Assembly: GCA_946625225.1 (NCBI GenBank)
Contig: CAMOTA010000001.1
Span: 1 to 64,000, forward strand
Source of the DNA: UBA9715 sp003452695
Lineage (GTDB): Bacteria > Actinomycetota > Coriobacteriia > Coriobacteriales > Eggerthellaceae
Length of the DNA: 64,000 bases
Direction: 5' to 3'
Shown: positions 8,931-17,110 of the stretch, piece after piece
Layout: every line of letters starts with the position of its first letter
How positions within the stretch are numbered: the stretch's first letter is position 1
Translations under genes and position numbers: made by a program
The notes under the pieces: model-generated
Database searches by the model: none
Seen by the model: only the letters and a program-made list of their open reading frames with translations
What the model was told of the DNA's origin: nothing

Positions 8931-10004
8931 CTACAGGCCCTCGATTTCTATTCGGCGCTGCAGCGCTTCCTCGTGGATGCTGAAGCGCAGGGCTGTCTCG
9001 GGCGTGATGCGGCCCTGCTTTGCCAGCGCGAACAGGCTCTGGTCCATGGTGCGCATGCCGTCCTTGCCACCTGCAGCGATGACGGAGTCTATCTGGTGCG
9101 TCTTGCGCTCGCGGATGAGGTTGCGGATGGCGGGATTGCTCTTCATTATCTCGAAGACCGGCGTTACCTTGCCGTCGACCGTGGGAACGAGTTGCTGGCA
9201 CACGATTGCCTGCAGCACGAGCGAAAGCTGGATGCGAATCTGGTGCTGCTGGACCGCCGGGAAGGTGTCGACGATGCGGTCTACCGTGCCGGCGGCGCTC
9301 GTGGTGTGCAGCGTCGAGAACAGAAGCTGCGCCATTTCCGCGGCGGTCATGGCCGTGGACACCGTTTCGGGGTCGCGCATCTCGCCGAGCAGTATGACGT
9401 CGGGCGATTGGCGCAGGGCCGAGCGCAGGGCCTCGGCGTACGTGGCAACATCGGTGGGAATCTCGCGCTGGGTGACGATGCAGCTGCGATGCTGGTGCAC
9501 GTATTCGATCGGGTCTTCCATCGTGATGATGTGGCCATTCCGTTCGTGGTTCAACCGGTCGATGATGCAGGTGAGCGTCGTGGTCTTGCCCGAACCTGCG
9601 GGGCCAGTCACCAGCACGAGGCCCTTGGTAAGCGCGGACAGGCGCAAGACCTCTTCGGGAATTTCGAATTCCACGGGGTCGGGCAATCCGAACGGAATGA
9701 CGCGGATGATGGCAGACATCGAGCCGCGCTGACGGAACACGTTGGCGCGGAAGCGCCCGATGCCGCCGATAGCAAACGAGAAGTCCTCGTCGTGGTTCAC
9801 GTTTTCTTCCATGATGCGGAAATCGCGATCGGCCAGCTGGTATATGCTGCGCACCACTTCCTTGGTGTCGCCCGGCATGAGGGACTGGTCGCCCATGCGC
9901 ATGAAGCGCCCATTGGCCGCATAGGTAAGGGGCTGGCCCGCGATTACGAAAATGTCCGAAGCCCTCTCGTCAATCATTCTCTTCAGCAGCGGTTTAAGCT
10001 CCAT
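8931..10004 (-). CDS. pilT: PilT-type secretion/retraction ATPase
   Basis: A 357-residue hexameric AAA-like ATPase of the PilT/VirB11 family. It shows Walker A GPAGSGKT (134-141), an Asp box (TMEDPIEYVH), Walker B (VILLGEMRDPET) and a His box (STLHTTSAAGTVDR). Length and the absence of an N-terminal GspE domain or metal-binding Cys set fit PilT rather than PilB. It is the last gene of an operon with a GspF/PilC platform protein and four small membrane proteins, 21 bp after the last of these. No PilB-like ATPase is in the window, so either one lies elsewhere or this enzyme is the only motor. It probably powers retraction or assembly of a thin pilus-like fibre. Confidence 0.92.
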   Translation of the reverse strand: MELKPLLKRMIDERASDIFVIAGQPLTYAANGRFMRMGDQSLMPGDTKEVVRSIYQLADRDFRIMEENVNHDEDFSFAIGGIGRFRANVFRQRGSMSAIIRVIPFGLPDPVEFEIPEEVLRLSALTKGLVLVTGPAGSGKTTTLTCIIDRLNHERNGHIITMEDPIEYVHQHRSCIVTQREIPTDVATYAEALRSALRQSPDVILLGEMRDPETVSTAMTAAEMAQLLFSTLHTTSAAGTVDRIVDTFPAVQQHQIRIQLSLVLQAIVCQQLVPTVDGKVTPVFEIMKSNPAIRNLIRERKTHQIDSVIAAGGKDGMRTMDQSLFALAKQGRITPETALRFSIHEEALQRRIEIEGL

Positions 10005-10025
10005 CGTTCTCCTCGTTTCTATCGG

Positions 10026-10544
10026 CTATGCGCCAAGCCACAGGCCGCCCGACGTCGGGGCTTCCTGCTGGACGGACGCCATCTTCCAACGATCTATGCG
10101 ATACGTGCCGTCGTCGAGTATTGTAACGGCAACGCTTAGCGAACGCGCATCGTCGCAGGCGAATTCGGCGGTTACGGTCGTGCCGTCCACCGCGGCCGTG
10201 CAGCTTACCCGGCCATTGCCCGCATCGCGGGCCGCCTGGCATATGCCATCCAGCTGGGCGTCCACCGACCGCGCGATTGCCTGCGCGGAGGACCCATCCA
10301 GGCTGGCGATGACGCCATCGATGCCTGCGACCAGCTCTTGCCCGGCGCGCTCGTTCAAATAGAGCTGCTGGGTAGCCGCCGCTTGGCGGTCGGAGATAAT
10401 CTGGGTTGCATGCGCGGTGGAAGCCGCCAGGACGGCCAGGACCGCCAGGCATATGACCGCCACGAGCGTGATGATGGACACGGGCCCGATGCGCACCTTG
10501 TCCGCACGGCTCGTCTGGATGTGCACGGTGGGCATTTCGTTCAT
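10026..10544 (-). CDS. Single-TM pilus-associated protein (pilin-like)
   Basis: A 172-residue protein of the pilus-like operon. The ATG at 10544 overlaps the TGA of the upstream gene (ATGA), indicating translational coupling; a longer open frame upstream is only readthrough of another frame. One transmembrane helix lies at about residues 22-42 after a short basic cytoplasmic segment, followed by an alpha-helical and then beta-rich extracytoplasmic part. This is a pilin-like layout, but the helix has no G/A-F-x-x-x-E prepilin peptidase site. No named family is recognised. Role inferred from position: a minor subunit of the fibre or its assembly complex. Confidence 0.75.
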   Translation of the reverse strand: MNEMPTVHIQTSRADKVRIGPVSIITLVAVICLAVLAVLAASTAHATQIISDRQAAATQQLYLNERAGQELVAGIDGVIASLDGSSAQAIARSVDAQLDGICQAARDAGNGRVSCTAAVDGTTVTAEFACDDARSLSVAVTILDDGTYRIDRWKMASVQQEAPTSGGLWLGA

Positions 10545-10948
10545 CGCGCATCCTCGCTCTCGTAGCGGGACGTGGCAATCGTGTATATGGGCCCTCCGGT
10601 CTTGCCGCCGATATCGTATACGGCTATGTCGGCATAGCGCATGACGCCGCCGGCACGCGGCTCGTCGGAGACCTTGCACACTATGCGCAGGTCGCCGAGG
10701 ACGGTTTCCTCGGCAACGTCGTCGGGGTTGGCTGCGAAATGCTCTGCGATGCTGGTTGCGGCAATGGTCGCCGCATCGAGCGTCCTGCTTTCCACGCTAT
10801 GGTTCAGCGCTGCGGAGAACACCTGTGTCAACACTGCCAGCGAACCCGCCAGGAACACGAGCAGCAATATGGATTCCACGATGAAGGCAATTGATGACCA
10901 GGTGCTCTTCATGCGATTGCCCGTCCGCTTCAAATACGTGTCGGTCAT
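10541..10948 (-). CDS. Small TadE/pilin-like membrane protein
   Basis: A 135-residue protein with a short N-terminus, one transmembrane helix (about residues 18-40, containing AFIVES then an Ile/Leu/Val run) and an extracytoplasmic beta-rich domain. The Glu inside the helix recalls Glu+5 of type IV pilins, but the residue before the predicted cleavage point is not Gly or Ala. Both ends overlap neighbours by ATGA junctions, so it is translated as part of one unit with the DUF4860-like protein and the next pilin-like protein. It is probably a minor pseudopilin. The family is not assigned with certainty. Confidence 0.75.
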   Translation of the reverse strand: MTDTYLKRTGNRMKSTWSSIAFIVESILLLVFLAGSLAVLTQVFSAALNHSVESRTLDAATIAATSIAEHFAANPDDVAEETVLGDLRIVCKVSDEPRAGGVMRYADIAVYDIGGKTGGPIYTIATSRYESEDAR

Positions 10949-11472
10949 CGCCCACCTCCCTGGTCGCTTCGCAGCGCCACGTTGGTCGCTCCCTGGTCGG
11001 TGAATATGACGAGCAGGTCGCCATGCAGTTCGAAGTCGAAGGTCGTCGAGTTTATGAGCACCTGTGCTCTTTCGGGGGTGTAGGCGGAACCCGCCACCGA
11101 ATACTCTTGGACGATCTTTCCTTCGTACAGGTAGATGCGCATCTCGTAGGCACCGCCATCGGTGGCGTGCTCGGTCAGCACCAACGCCCGGCCTTCGGGC
11201 CCATTGCCCGTGCCGATGGAGTTGGCAACATCGTTTGCATGCACGTTGCTGGCAAGCAGGCCCGCCTGCATGCGCGCCATGTTCGTGTCCATCTGGTTGG
11301 CCGCCACCGCCTGGTACATGGACACGCCGGAAGCCAGGCCCGTCATCAGCACGATGAAGAACACGGCCAGCAGCGCCACGGTGAACACCTGCGACCCCAA
11401 CTTGCCGCGCGCCGGCTTCTTCGACCGCTCGAACGAGGCTACTGCGTTGTAATCGATATCGGATACGGTCAT
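10945..11472 (-). CDS. DUF4860-like single-TM protein of the pilus operon
   Basis: A 175-residue protein starting at the ATG at 11472, which overlaps the previous stop as ATGA. The first 40 residues are polar and basic, then one transmembrane helix (about 45-67), then an extracytoplasmic domain with MRIYLYEGKIVQEY. The general pattern resembles the DUF4860 family known beside GspF genes in Coriobacteriia and Clostridia. I make that match from memory, so treat it as tentative. It is likely a structural or assembly component of the fibre. Confidence 0.75.
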   Translation of the reverse strand: MTVSDIDYNAVASFERSKKPARGKLGSQVFTVALLAVFFIVLMTGLASGVSMYQAVAANQMDTNMARMQAGLLASNVHANDVANSIGTGNGPEGRALVLTEHATDGGAYEMRIYLYEGKIVQEYSVAGSAYTPERAQVLINSTTFDFELHGDLLVIFTDQGATNVALRSDQGGGR

Positions 11473-11795
11473 CGCGCAGTCACCACCACGGAAGGCAGCA
11501 CGTTGTCTGCAAACCACTCGTAGCTTACAACGAAGTCCTCATGATTTATGACGAGCCCGTATTCCCGTTCGAGATGCTCCAACGATGCCGGATACGACCC
11601 CTCCACCGCGCAACACTGCTTGGCGGCGTTCAGCACGGACTCGCGCACCGTCACAGCCGCCTGCTCGTGCGCGCGGGCCTGCGCCACCATCGCGGCGAAA
11701 GCAGCCAGGGCAAGCGCCATGACCAAGATAACCGCAATGGCGATGCGCTTGATGGTGCGCCTTCTGGCCTGGTCGTATGTAACCTCGTGATACAA
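11469..11795 (-). CDS. Small pilin-like membrane protein
   Basis: A 108-residue protein starting at TTG (11795), 15 bp after the GspF stop, with a weak ribosome site. Residues 1-16 are basic, 17-39 form a transmembrane helix and the rest is a short helical extracytoplasmic domain with paired cysteines (KQCCAVEG). The SYPASLEHLEREYG segment resembles the short repeating helix seen after the N-terminal helix of small pseudopilins. It lacks a standard prepilin cleavage site. It ends in an ATGA overlap with the DUF4860-like gene. Confidence 0.7.
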   Translation of the reverse strand: MYHEVTYDQARRRTIKRIAIAVILVMALALAAFAAMVAQARAHEQAAVTVRESVLNAAKQCCAVEGSYPASLEHLEREYGLVINHEDFVVSYEWFADNVLPSVVVTAR

Positions 11796-11810
11796 AAGCC
11801 AGACGCCGCC

Positions 11811-12863
11811 TTATCCGATAGAGCTCATGATGCCGATTAGGGGCAGCATCACGGCTATGAGCGTTGCCCCCACGGCCACGGTCAGGAACGCGGCCAGCAT
11901 GGGCTCGATGCTGTCGAGCGCGCGATCTATCTGGACGACAGCGTCCTCGAAGAAGGTGAGGGAGAGCCGCGAGAGGGTTTCGTCGGTGTTGCCCGAGCGC
12001 ATGCCCACGTTCAGCATGCGGGCATACAGCGGCTCGAACACGTTGAACTCGCTTATGGCCTGGGTTAGGCTGCGAGGGTTGTCCAGGTCGGACATGCTGC
12101 CGGCGGCGCGCTTCGTCTTGGCGCGCAGCTTGTCGTGGTCGACGGCTTCTACGGCGCGGTTCATGGCCTCCTCGTCCGTTATGCCCGAGGAAACCAGCGT
12201 GGCAAGCGCCACCGTGAACTTGGACAGGGCCAACTGGTACATGGCCTGCTTCGTCTGCGGTATGCGCCCGAGCAGCACCATCAGGCGCTCCCTGCCCTTT
12301 TGCGTGCGTGTTTCGGCAACGAAGAGCAGCGCCACCACGGCACATACGACCATGACGATAAGCGCGACCCAGCCGATGATGATGGAGAGGCTTACGCTGG
12401 AAAACGAGCCCGTTGCCAGGGAGCCCGCCATGTTGCTGTACACGTCGGAGAACACGGGCAAGATGACCACGTCGGTGAAGGCCAGGATAACGCTCATGAT
12501 GCACAGCAGGGCCGCCGGATACCCCACGCTGCTGCGCAGCTTGGCGAAGAGCCGGTCTTCCTCGTCGTAGTACACCTCTAGGTTGCGCAGCACCTGTTCG
12601 ATGTGGCCCGAGCGCTCCCCGGTCGCCACCATATCGCAAGCGTATTGCGGAAACGCCTGTGAGGACATCATGGCCTGCGATAAGCTGCTGCCACCCACGA
12701 CGCTCTGGTACAAGCCATGGCAAACATCCTGGAACCGCGAGCGCTCGCGGTTCTCGGCAAGCATGAGCGTGGCTTCGTCTATCTGGATACCGGCCGATAT
12801 CATCGTTGCCATGCTGCCGCAAAAGGTGCTTAGCGCACTGCTCTCGAGCAGTTTCTGTGCCAT
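11811..12863 (-). CDS. GspF/PilC-type inner-membrane platform protein
   Basis: A 350-residue type II secretion F-family protein and first gene of the pilus-like operon. Two repeated cytoplasmic T2SSF domains are visible: residues about 8-130 (FCGSMATMISAGI, GERSGHIEQVL) and about 215-335 (FTVALATLVSSGI, GMRSGNTDETL), each followed by transmembrane helices. This protein normally forms the membrane base that the ATPase turns or pushes to add or remove pilins. Downstream come four single-TM proteins and PilT. No prepilin peptidase gene is nearby. Confidence 0.92.
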   Translation of the reverse strand: MAQKLLESSALSTFCGSMATMISAGIQIDEATLMLAENRERSRFQDVCHGLYQSVVGGSSLSQAMMSSQAFPQYACDMVATGERSGHIEQVLRNLEVYYDEEDRLFAKLRSSVGYPAALLCIMSVILAFTDVVILPVFSDVYSNMAGSLATGSFSSVSLSIIIGWVALIVMVVCAVVALLFVAETRTQKGRERLMVLLGRIPQTKQAMYQLALSKFTVALATLVSSGITDEEAMNRAVEAVDHDKLRAKTKRAAGSMSDLDNPRSLTQAISEFNVFEPLYARMLNVGMRSGNTDETLSRLSLTFFEDAVVQIDRALDSIEPMLAAFLTVAVGATLIAVMLPLIGIMSSIG

Positions 12864-12990
12864 CTAAACTCTCCCTCGTCGCCTTTCAGGCTAATTAGGC
12901 CATTATAGTGCATTCATCGGGACATAGTGTGAAATGGCGATGCTTATGCACGAGGGGCGCGCGGGGGCGAAGCGCGATGGAGCAACCGTT

Positions 12991-14271
12991 TTATCGGCCC
13001 TTGTTCATCTTGGCGGCTATCTCTTCGGCGGACAGCTGCGTTTCCTCGAAGACCTCGTCGGAGTCCAGGTCGAATGCGGTGTGCAGGATGCGCACTGCCT
13101 GGGCGGCTTGCGCGGCGTCCACGACCACGGACAGCCGGATGGGCGATGTGGATATGGCCAGGATGTTGACGTCGTTCTCGCCGAGCACGGTAAAGGCCTT
13201 GGCCGCAACGCCGGGCGTGGATTTCATGCCCGTGCCGACCAGGCTTACCTTCGCCACGTTCTCGTCGACGTCCACCTCGCGCGCTTCTATTTCCGGCACG
13301 ACGCGGTCGAGCGTTTCGCGGGCGCGCGCCAAGTCGGCCGCCGGGCAGGTGAACGAGATGTCGGTGATGCCGTCTTCCGATATGTTCTGGATGATCATGT
13401 CGGTGTTCACCGAATTGCCCGCAAGCGCGCTGAACACCTTGGCGGCCACTCCCGTCGCATCGGGCACCCCGCGTATCGTTACCTTCACCTCGGACGTGTC
13501 GTGCGCGATGCCGGTGATAACGGCTTCCTCCATCATGTCGCAACCCTCCCTGACGTATGTTCCCTCGGCATCCGAGAACGCCGAGCGCGAATGGATGACG
13601 ACGTTGTACTTGCGCGCAAATTCCACGGCGCGCATCTGCAGCACGCCCGAACCCGCACCGGCCATTTCCAGCATGTCGTCGTAGCTTATTTCGTCCAGCT
13701 TGCGGGCGCGCGGGCACACGCGCGGGTCCGCCGAATACACGCCGTCCACATCGGAGTAGATTTCGCAGACGTCTGCGCCGATGCCCCATGCCACGGCAAC
13801 GGCGGTCGTATCGGAACCCCCACGGCCGAGCGTGGTTATGTCGCCGCTAGCGTCGATGCCCTGGAATCCCGCCACCACCGGAATGTAGCCGGCGTCCAGC
13901 GCCTCCAAGATGCGCTTGCTGTCCACGCTGACGATCTTGGCCTTGTTGTGCGTGTTGTCGGTGACGATGCCCGCCTGACGACCCGTAAACGACATGGCCT
14001 GATACCCGCGGGCTTCGATTGCCATGGCCAGCAACGCCATGGACACCTGCTCGCCAGTCGAAAGCAGGCGGTCCAGCTCGCGCGTCGGCGGATTGGAGTT
14101 CACGGCTGCGGCAAGACCCACGAGCTCGTCGGTCGTCTTGCCCATGGCCGAAACGACGGCCACGACGCGATGTCCCTGCTGCTTGCGCGCCACCAGGCGC
14201 TTCGCCACATTTCGCAAGCGCTCGGGCGATGCGACCGACGTTCCTCCGAATTTACAGACGATCAAAGACAT
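12991..14271 (-). CDS. lysC: Aspartate kinase
   Basis: A 426-residue kinase that phosphorylates L-aspartate at the first step of the Lys/Thr/Met and diaminopimelate pathway. The N-terminal kinase domain has KFGGTSV (7-13), RELDRLLSTGEQ, the SFTGRQAG segment and LGRGGSDTTA. Two C-terminal ACT domains (about 270-420; LVGTGMKSTPGVAAKAF) bind feedback effectors. Length and layout match Actinobacterial LysC, whose gene often also makes a beta subunit from an internal start; I cannot confirm that here. asd, which encodes the next enzyme, lies about 40 kb away instead of next door. The gene appears monocistronic. Confidence 0.97.
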   Translation of the reverse strand: MSLIVCKFGGTSVASPERLRNVAKRLVARKQQGHRVVAVVSAMGKTTDELVGLAAAVNSNPPTRELDRLLSTGEQVSMALLAMAIEARGYQAMSFTGRQAGIVTDNTHNKAKIVSVDSKRILEALDAGYIPVVAGFQGIDASGDITTLGRGGSDTTAVAVAWGIGADVCEIYSDVDGVYSADPRVCPRARKLDEISYDDMLEMAGAGSGVLQMRAVEFARKYNVVIHSRSAFSDAEGTYVREGCDMMEEAVITGIAHDTSEVKVTIRGVPDATGVAAKVFSALAGNSVNTDMIIQNISEDGITDISFTCPAADLARARETLDRVVPEIEAREVDVDENVAKVSLVGTGMKSTPGVAAKAFTVLGENDVNILAISTSPIRLSVVVDAAQAAQAVRILHTAFDLDSDEVFEETQLSAEEIAAKMNKGR

Positions 14272-14367
14272 AGTCGGATTCCATATCTATTGGCTTCGTT
14301 TCCCTTTGAACATTCAACGTGCACGCAGGTAGCCAGAGCATTGCCGCACGACCGGCGGCGCTGTGGG

Positions 14368-14997
14368 CTACACGTTCTTCAGCATGATGGTCGACATCGT
14401 GTCGGCAACCGTCTTGGTGGCGTCGCAGATGGCCTCCAAGCGATCGAACAGGCGCGACCAGACCTCCACGCGCACGGCGTTTTCCGCATCGGTCGTGTAC
14501 AGCTCGCGTATGGCCTCCACGTACATGGCGTCGGCCGTCTCTTCCTGGTTGTTCACGTCCTCGACCATGGCGCGGATCTTCTTCACCTTCTTGAATTCGC
14601 GGAACGACCCCATGGATTTTCGCAGGGCCTTCAGGCTCTTCTGGATTACCTTTGCGAACTCCATGGCGCGCGGATGCATGAAATGCACGTCGAACATGTA
14701 GAACCGCTGGATGACGCCTTCTATCATGTCGATGACGTCGTCCAGGTCGTTTGCCAATTCGATGATGTCCTCGCGGTCGAACGGCGTGATGAAGTCGATG
14801 GAGACGCTCGTCCTTATTTCGTGGTTCACCATGTCGCCGCGATGCTCTATTTCGTGGGCCCGGTCCAAGACGTCGCGCAAGCTTTCCGCGTCCTTGAAAT
14901 TCTCTATTGCCTCCACGAGCAAATCGGCTTCCTCCGAAGCGATGTCGACCTGCTGCTCGAACGCATCGAAATAGTTGAACTTGTTCTTCTTGGCCAT
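14368..14997 (-). CDS. DUF47/PhoU-like protein
   Basis: A 209-residue, all-helical protein starting at the ATG at 14997 with GGGGAG 5-6 nt upstream; an open stretch upstream of that is not needed. It matches the DUF47 (TIGR00153) family by pattern: HEIEHRGDMVNHEI and FDREDIIELANDLDDVIDMIE carry the acidic and His residues thought to bind metal clusters, as in PhoU. Family members usually sit beside a Pit-type phosphate transporter and regulate it. No pit gene is adjacent here, so it either acts on a distant transporter or has another role. Confidence 0.9.
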   Translation of the reverse strand: MAKKNKFNYFDAFEQQVDIASEEADLLVEAIENFKDAESLRDVLDRAHEIEHRGDMVNHEIRTSVSIDFITPFDREDIIELANDLDDVIDMIEGVIQRFYMFDVHFMHPRAMEFAKVIQKSLKALRKSMGSFREFKKVKKIRAMVEDVNNQEETADAMYVEAIRELYTTDAENAVRVEVWSRLFDRLEAICDATKTVADTMSTIMLKNV

Positions 14998-15002
14998 GTT
15001 GT

Positions 15003-15349
15003 CTCCCCTATCGGCGCGGATACGCACGGATAATGATAGCGCAAGCCCAGGAATTCTGGCTTGTAGGATGCTATATTCCCAACGCCTCTCGCCCATAACG
15101 GGCCCGTCTCGATTCCGTCTCGATCCGCCCTTGGCCCATGCTGCCCACAGTCGCAGCAGGACTGGCGAACCCTATGCGCGCCACCGGCACACCCGGACGG
15201 ACGGGGCCTTTCCTTACCGGACCGCCACACCACGCGCCAGCGGATCCTTCGCGGAGGCTGGACGATACAGAGCCGGGAACCGTGGCAGGAAATGCCCTTG
15301 TACGGTATCGAAGGCGCCAAGGATCGCGGATGTACGGAACTTTTCGCCA
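15003..15349. other. No gene recognised
   Basis: Open frames cross this stretch but none resembles a protein I know, and none has a convincing ribosome site. It lies where the N-terminal half of the truncated Fic gene would be expected, so it may be unrelated DNA left after a deletion or replacement. Confidence 0.5.
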
Positions 15350-15802
15350 GGAAAGAGCCTGTTGGACAAGCCGGTTGCCTACGTCTCCTATTTCCTGAAA
15401 AAGAACCGAGTTGAATACTACGACAGGATGTCGGAGGTAAGGCGAAGCGGCAACTACGAGCAACGGGTGAAGTTCTTCCTCGAGGCCGTGAATGAAGCGG
15501 CCGACGACGCCGTGTCCTCGATAGAGAGCCTTCGACGGCTTCACTGCAAGAACGAATCATTGCTGCCCCGTACGAATAGGTCGAAGGACACCCTTCGCAT
15601 GGTATTCGATTACGCTGAAAAGCGCCCGATACTCTCCATTGCCAACGCAAGCACATCGCTCGGCCTGAGCTACAACACCGTTTCCAAGCAGGTGAACGCA
15701 CTCGTCGATTTTGGTATCCTTGAAAAGACCTCCGATGCATCCAGAAATCGCGTGTACTCGTACCGCGACTATATCGAGATACTGAAGAGGGGGATGGAGT
15801 GA
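15350..15802 (+). pseudogene. Fic-family protein gene, 3' remnant
   Basis: About 150 codons match the C-terminal part of Fic/DOC-type AMP-transferases: KPVAYVSYFLKKNRVEYYDRM, then SGNYEQRVKFFLEAV, then a winged-helix region (LSYNTVSKQVNALVDFGILEK) and a TGA stop. The catalytic motif HPFxxGNGR that should come just before KPVAYVSYF is absent in all plus-strand frames upstream, and no start codon with a ribosome site is present. The gene is therefore 5'-truncated and should not make an active AMP-transferase. A short regulatory protein made from a TTG near 15362 is possible but unlikely. Confidence 0.75.
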
Positions 15803-15877
15803 TTATCGGTCAGAAACTTTCTGTCGGCATCGCTGTTACGATAGCAGCGGAGGCTTCGCCAGCGGATTGTAGCCCGG

Positions 15878-16858
15878 TCACTGCGGCTCTTCTTGTTCTG
15901 TTGGCGCGGTTTCGTCCTGTCCGCCCTCATCCAGCTTCTTTTCGCGGTAGTCGGGGAAGTTGGCATCGTTCACCTGCACGTGCGTATGGTTGCCGCCGAC
16001 GCCTTCGGGCGTGAAGAAGCCCAGCTGCACGTCGGTCAGGTCTGCTTCGATGTCGCGCACCTTCGAAAGCGGCGTAAGACCCGCGCGCACCTGGTCGCCC
16101 GCCTTCACCACGGGGTCGGTCGTGTGGATGAGCACGCAATCCAGGTCTGCCCGGCCCTCGGGTTGGATGTGGATTTCGATGTCGGGCATCTCGTCGTACA
16201 ACAGGTAGTCCTTCACGAGCACGACCGTTCCGTCGACGGGCGAGAACACGGTCGCACCCGGCAGGGCACCGAGGTCGATGGACGTGTCCATGGTGGTGTT
16301 GTCGGTCGTGCGCCACAGGTGCAGGGCATCGGCATCCAGCCATTCTCCGCCCTGTTGTTCGCGATTCACCCGGATCTGCCGCTCGGCAGCCACGGTTTCG
16401 TAGTCGGCGTCGGGAAGCTCGGTTTCCAGCGGCAGGGCGTATTCGTACGAAGCCTGGTGGAAAAGCACGCCCGTTATGTCGGCAGGCGCTATGGCGCTGC
16501 GCAGGTCCACGCCAGCACAGCGCGCGATGAGGGGCGTCTGCTTGTCGCGGTCGCGCTTATCCTGAATTGCCGTAAGCTCCTGAGCATCGGGCATGCGGTC
16601 GCCCATGCTCTGGAAACCCGCAGACGCGCCCGTAGCTGCATGCGAGCTGCGCGCCGTCGTTGCCTGCGAAAGGTGAAGAGCGCCGAGCACGCCCTGCGCC
16701 CAAGGCGGCTGCAGCACCACCACGGCAGCGCATGCGCCGACGAGCAACGCGAGCACGCCGAAGGCAACGACGGCTGCCACGACGCCCCCGCCAGCTTTGC
16801 GTTGCTCTCCCGCCTGCGCCGGCCGATAGGCGGCATCCGCTTCGGTATGTTTCGCCAT
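15878..16858 (-). CDS. Degenerate M23/LytM-like membrane protein
   Basis: A 326-residue protein with an ATG at 16858 preceded by AGGAGGAGG. A single transmembrane helix (about residues 27-50) anchors an extracytoplasmic part. Residues about 190-310 resemble an M23 peptidase core: GATVFSPVDGTVVLV is the usual strand after the first zinc ligands, and HTHVQV is the final HxH. In place of HxxxD there is DTSID, so the first zinc His is replaced by Asp. The tail is Gln/Glu-rich. It may be an inactive LytM-type activator of cell-wall hydrolases or a ligand-binding protein; activity is doubtful. Confidence 0.7.
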   Translation of the reverse strand: MAKHTEADAAYRPAQAGEQRKAGGGVVAAVVAFGVLALLVGACAAVVVLQPPWAQGVLGALHLSQATTARSSHAATGASAGFQSMGDRMPDAQELTAIQDKRDRDKQTPLIARCAGVDLRSAIAPADITGVLFHQASYEYALPLETELPDADYETVAAERQIRVNREQQGGEWLDADALHLWRTTDNTTMDTSIDLGALPGATVFSPVDGTVVLVKDYLLYDEMPDIEIHIQPEGRADLDCVLIHTTDPVVKAGDQVRAGLTPLSKVRDIEADLTDVQLGFFTPEGVGGNHTHVQVNDANFPDYREKKLDEGGQDETAPTEQEEPQ

Positions 16859-17010
16859 ATCGAAACCTCCTCCTGCTGATTGTAGCAGCCGGAAGCGCAA
16901 ACGCCGTCGTGGGCGATTACCAGCAGTTGGTCCGTTCTGCGAGCAGGTCGTTAACCGCGCTGACATTACGCTGCACGTGATAGGCCATGCAGGCAGCCAT
17001 CCCGTGAGAC

Positions 17011-17038
17011 AGGCAAGGATTCGAACCGAGGACCTGCA
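17011..17038 (-). other. tRNA 3'-half remnant (T-arm-like)
   Basis: On the minus strand AGGTCCTCGGTTCGAATCC reads like the variable loop and T-arm of a tRNA, but the 3' strand of the T-stem does not pair (CTCGG against CCTTG) and no acceptor, D or anticodon arm can be built. It is either a leftover of a tRNA gene, perhaps an old integration site, or a coincidence. Confidence 0.35.
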
Positions 17039-17051
17039 GCGCTTCATAGCG

Positions 17052-17078
17052 GGAGGACCCCGGCATGCGGGGTCCTCC
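17052..17078 (-). terminator. Hairpin downstream of the giant repeat-protein gene
   Basis: GGAGGACCCC and GGGGTCCTCC form a perfect 10-bp stem with a 7-nt loop, 33 bp beyond the stop of the 1991-residue protein gene. No clear U-tract follows, so it may act as an mRNA 3'-end stabiliser as much as a terminator. Confidence 0.55.
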
Positions 17079-17110
17079 AGGTTCCTGTTGCTCGATTGCC
17101 TAGCTTTGGC

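Noticed and set aside
12934..15033. A 699-codon plus-strand frame across lysC and the DUF47 gene
   Set aside because: It is antisense to two clear genes, and its His/Arg-rich product has no recognisable domain.
17011..17038. Intact tRNA gene
   Set aside because: Only a T-arm-like part is seen; the T-stem is mispaired and no anticodon or acceptor arm can be drawn.
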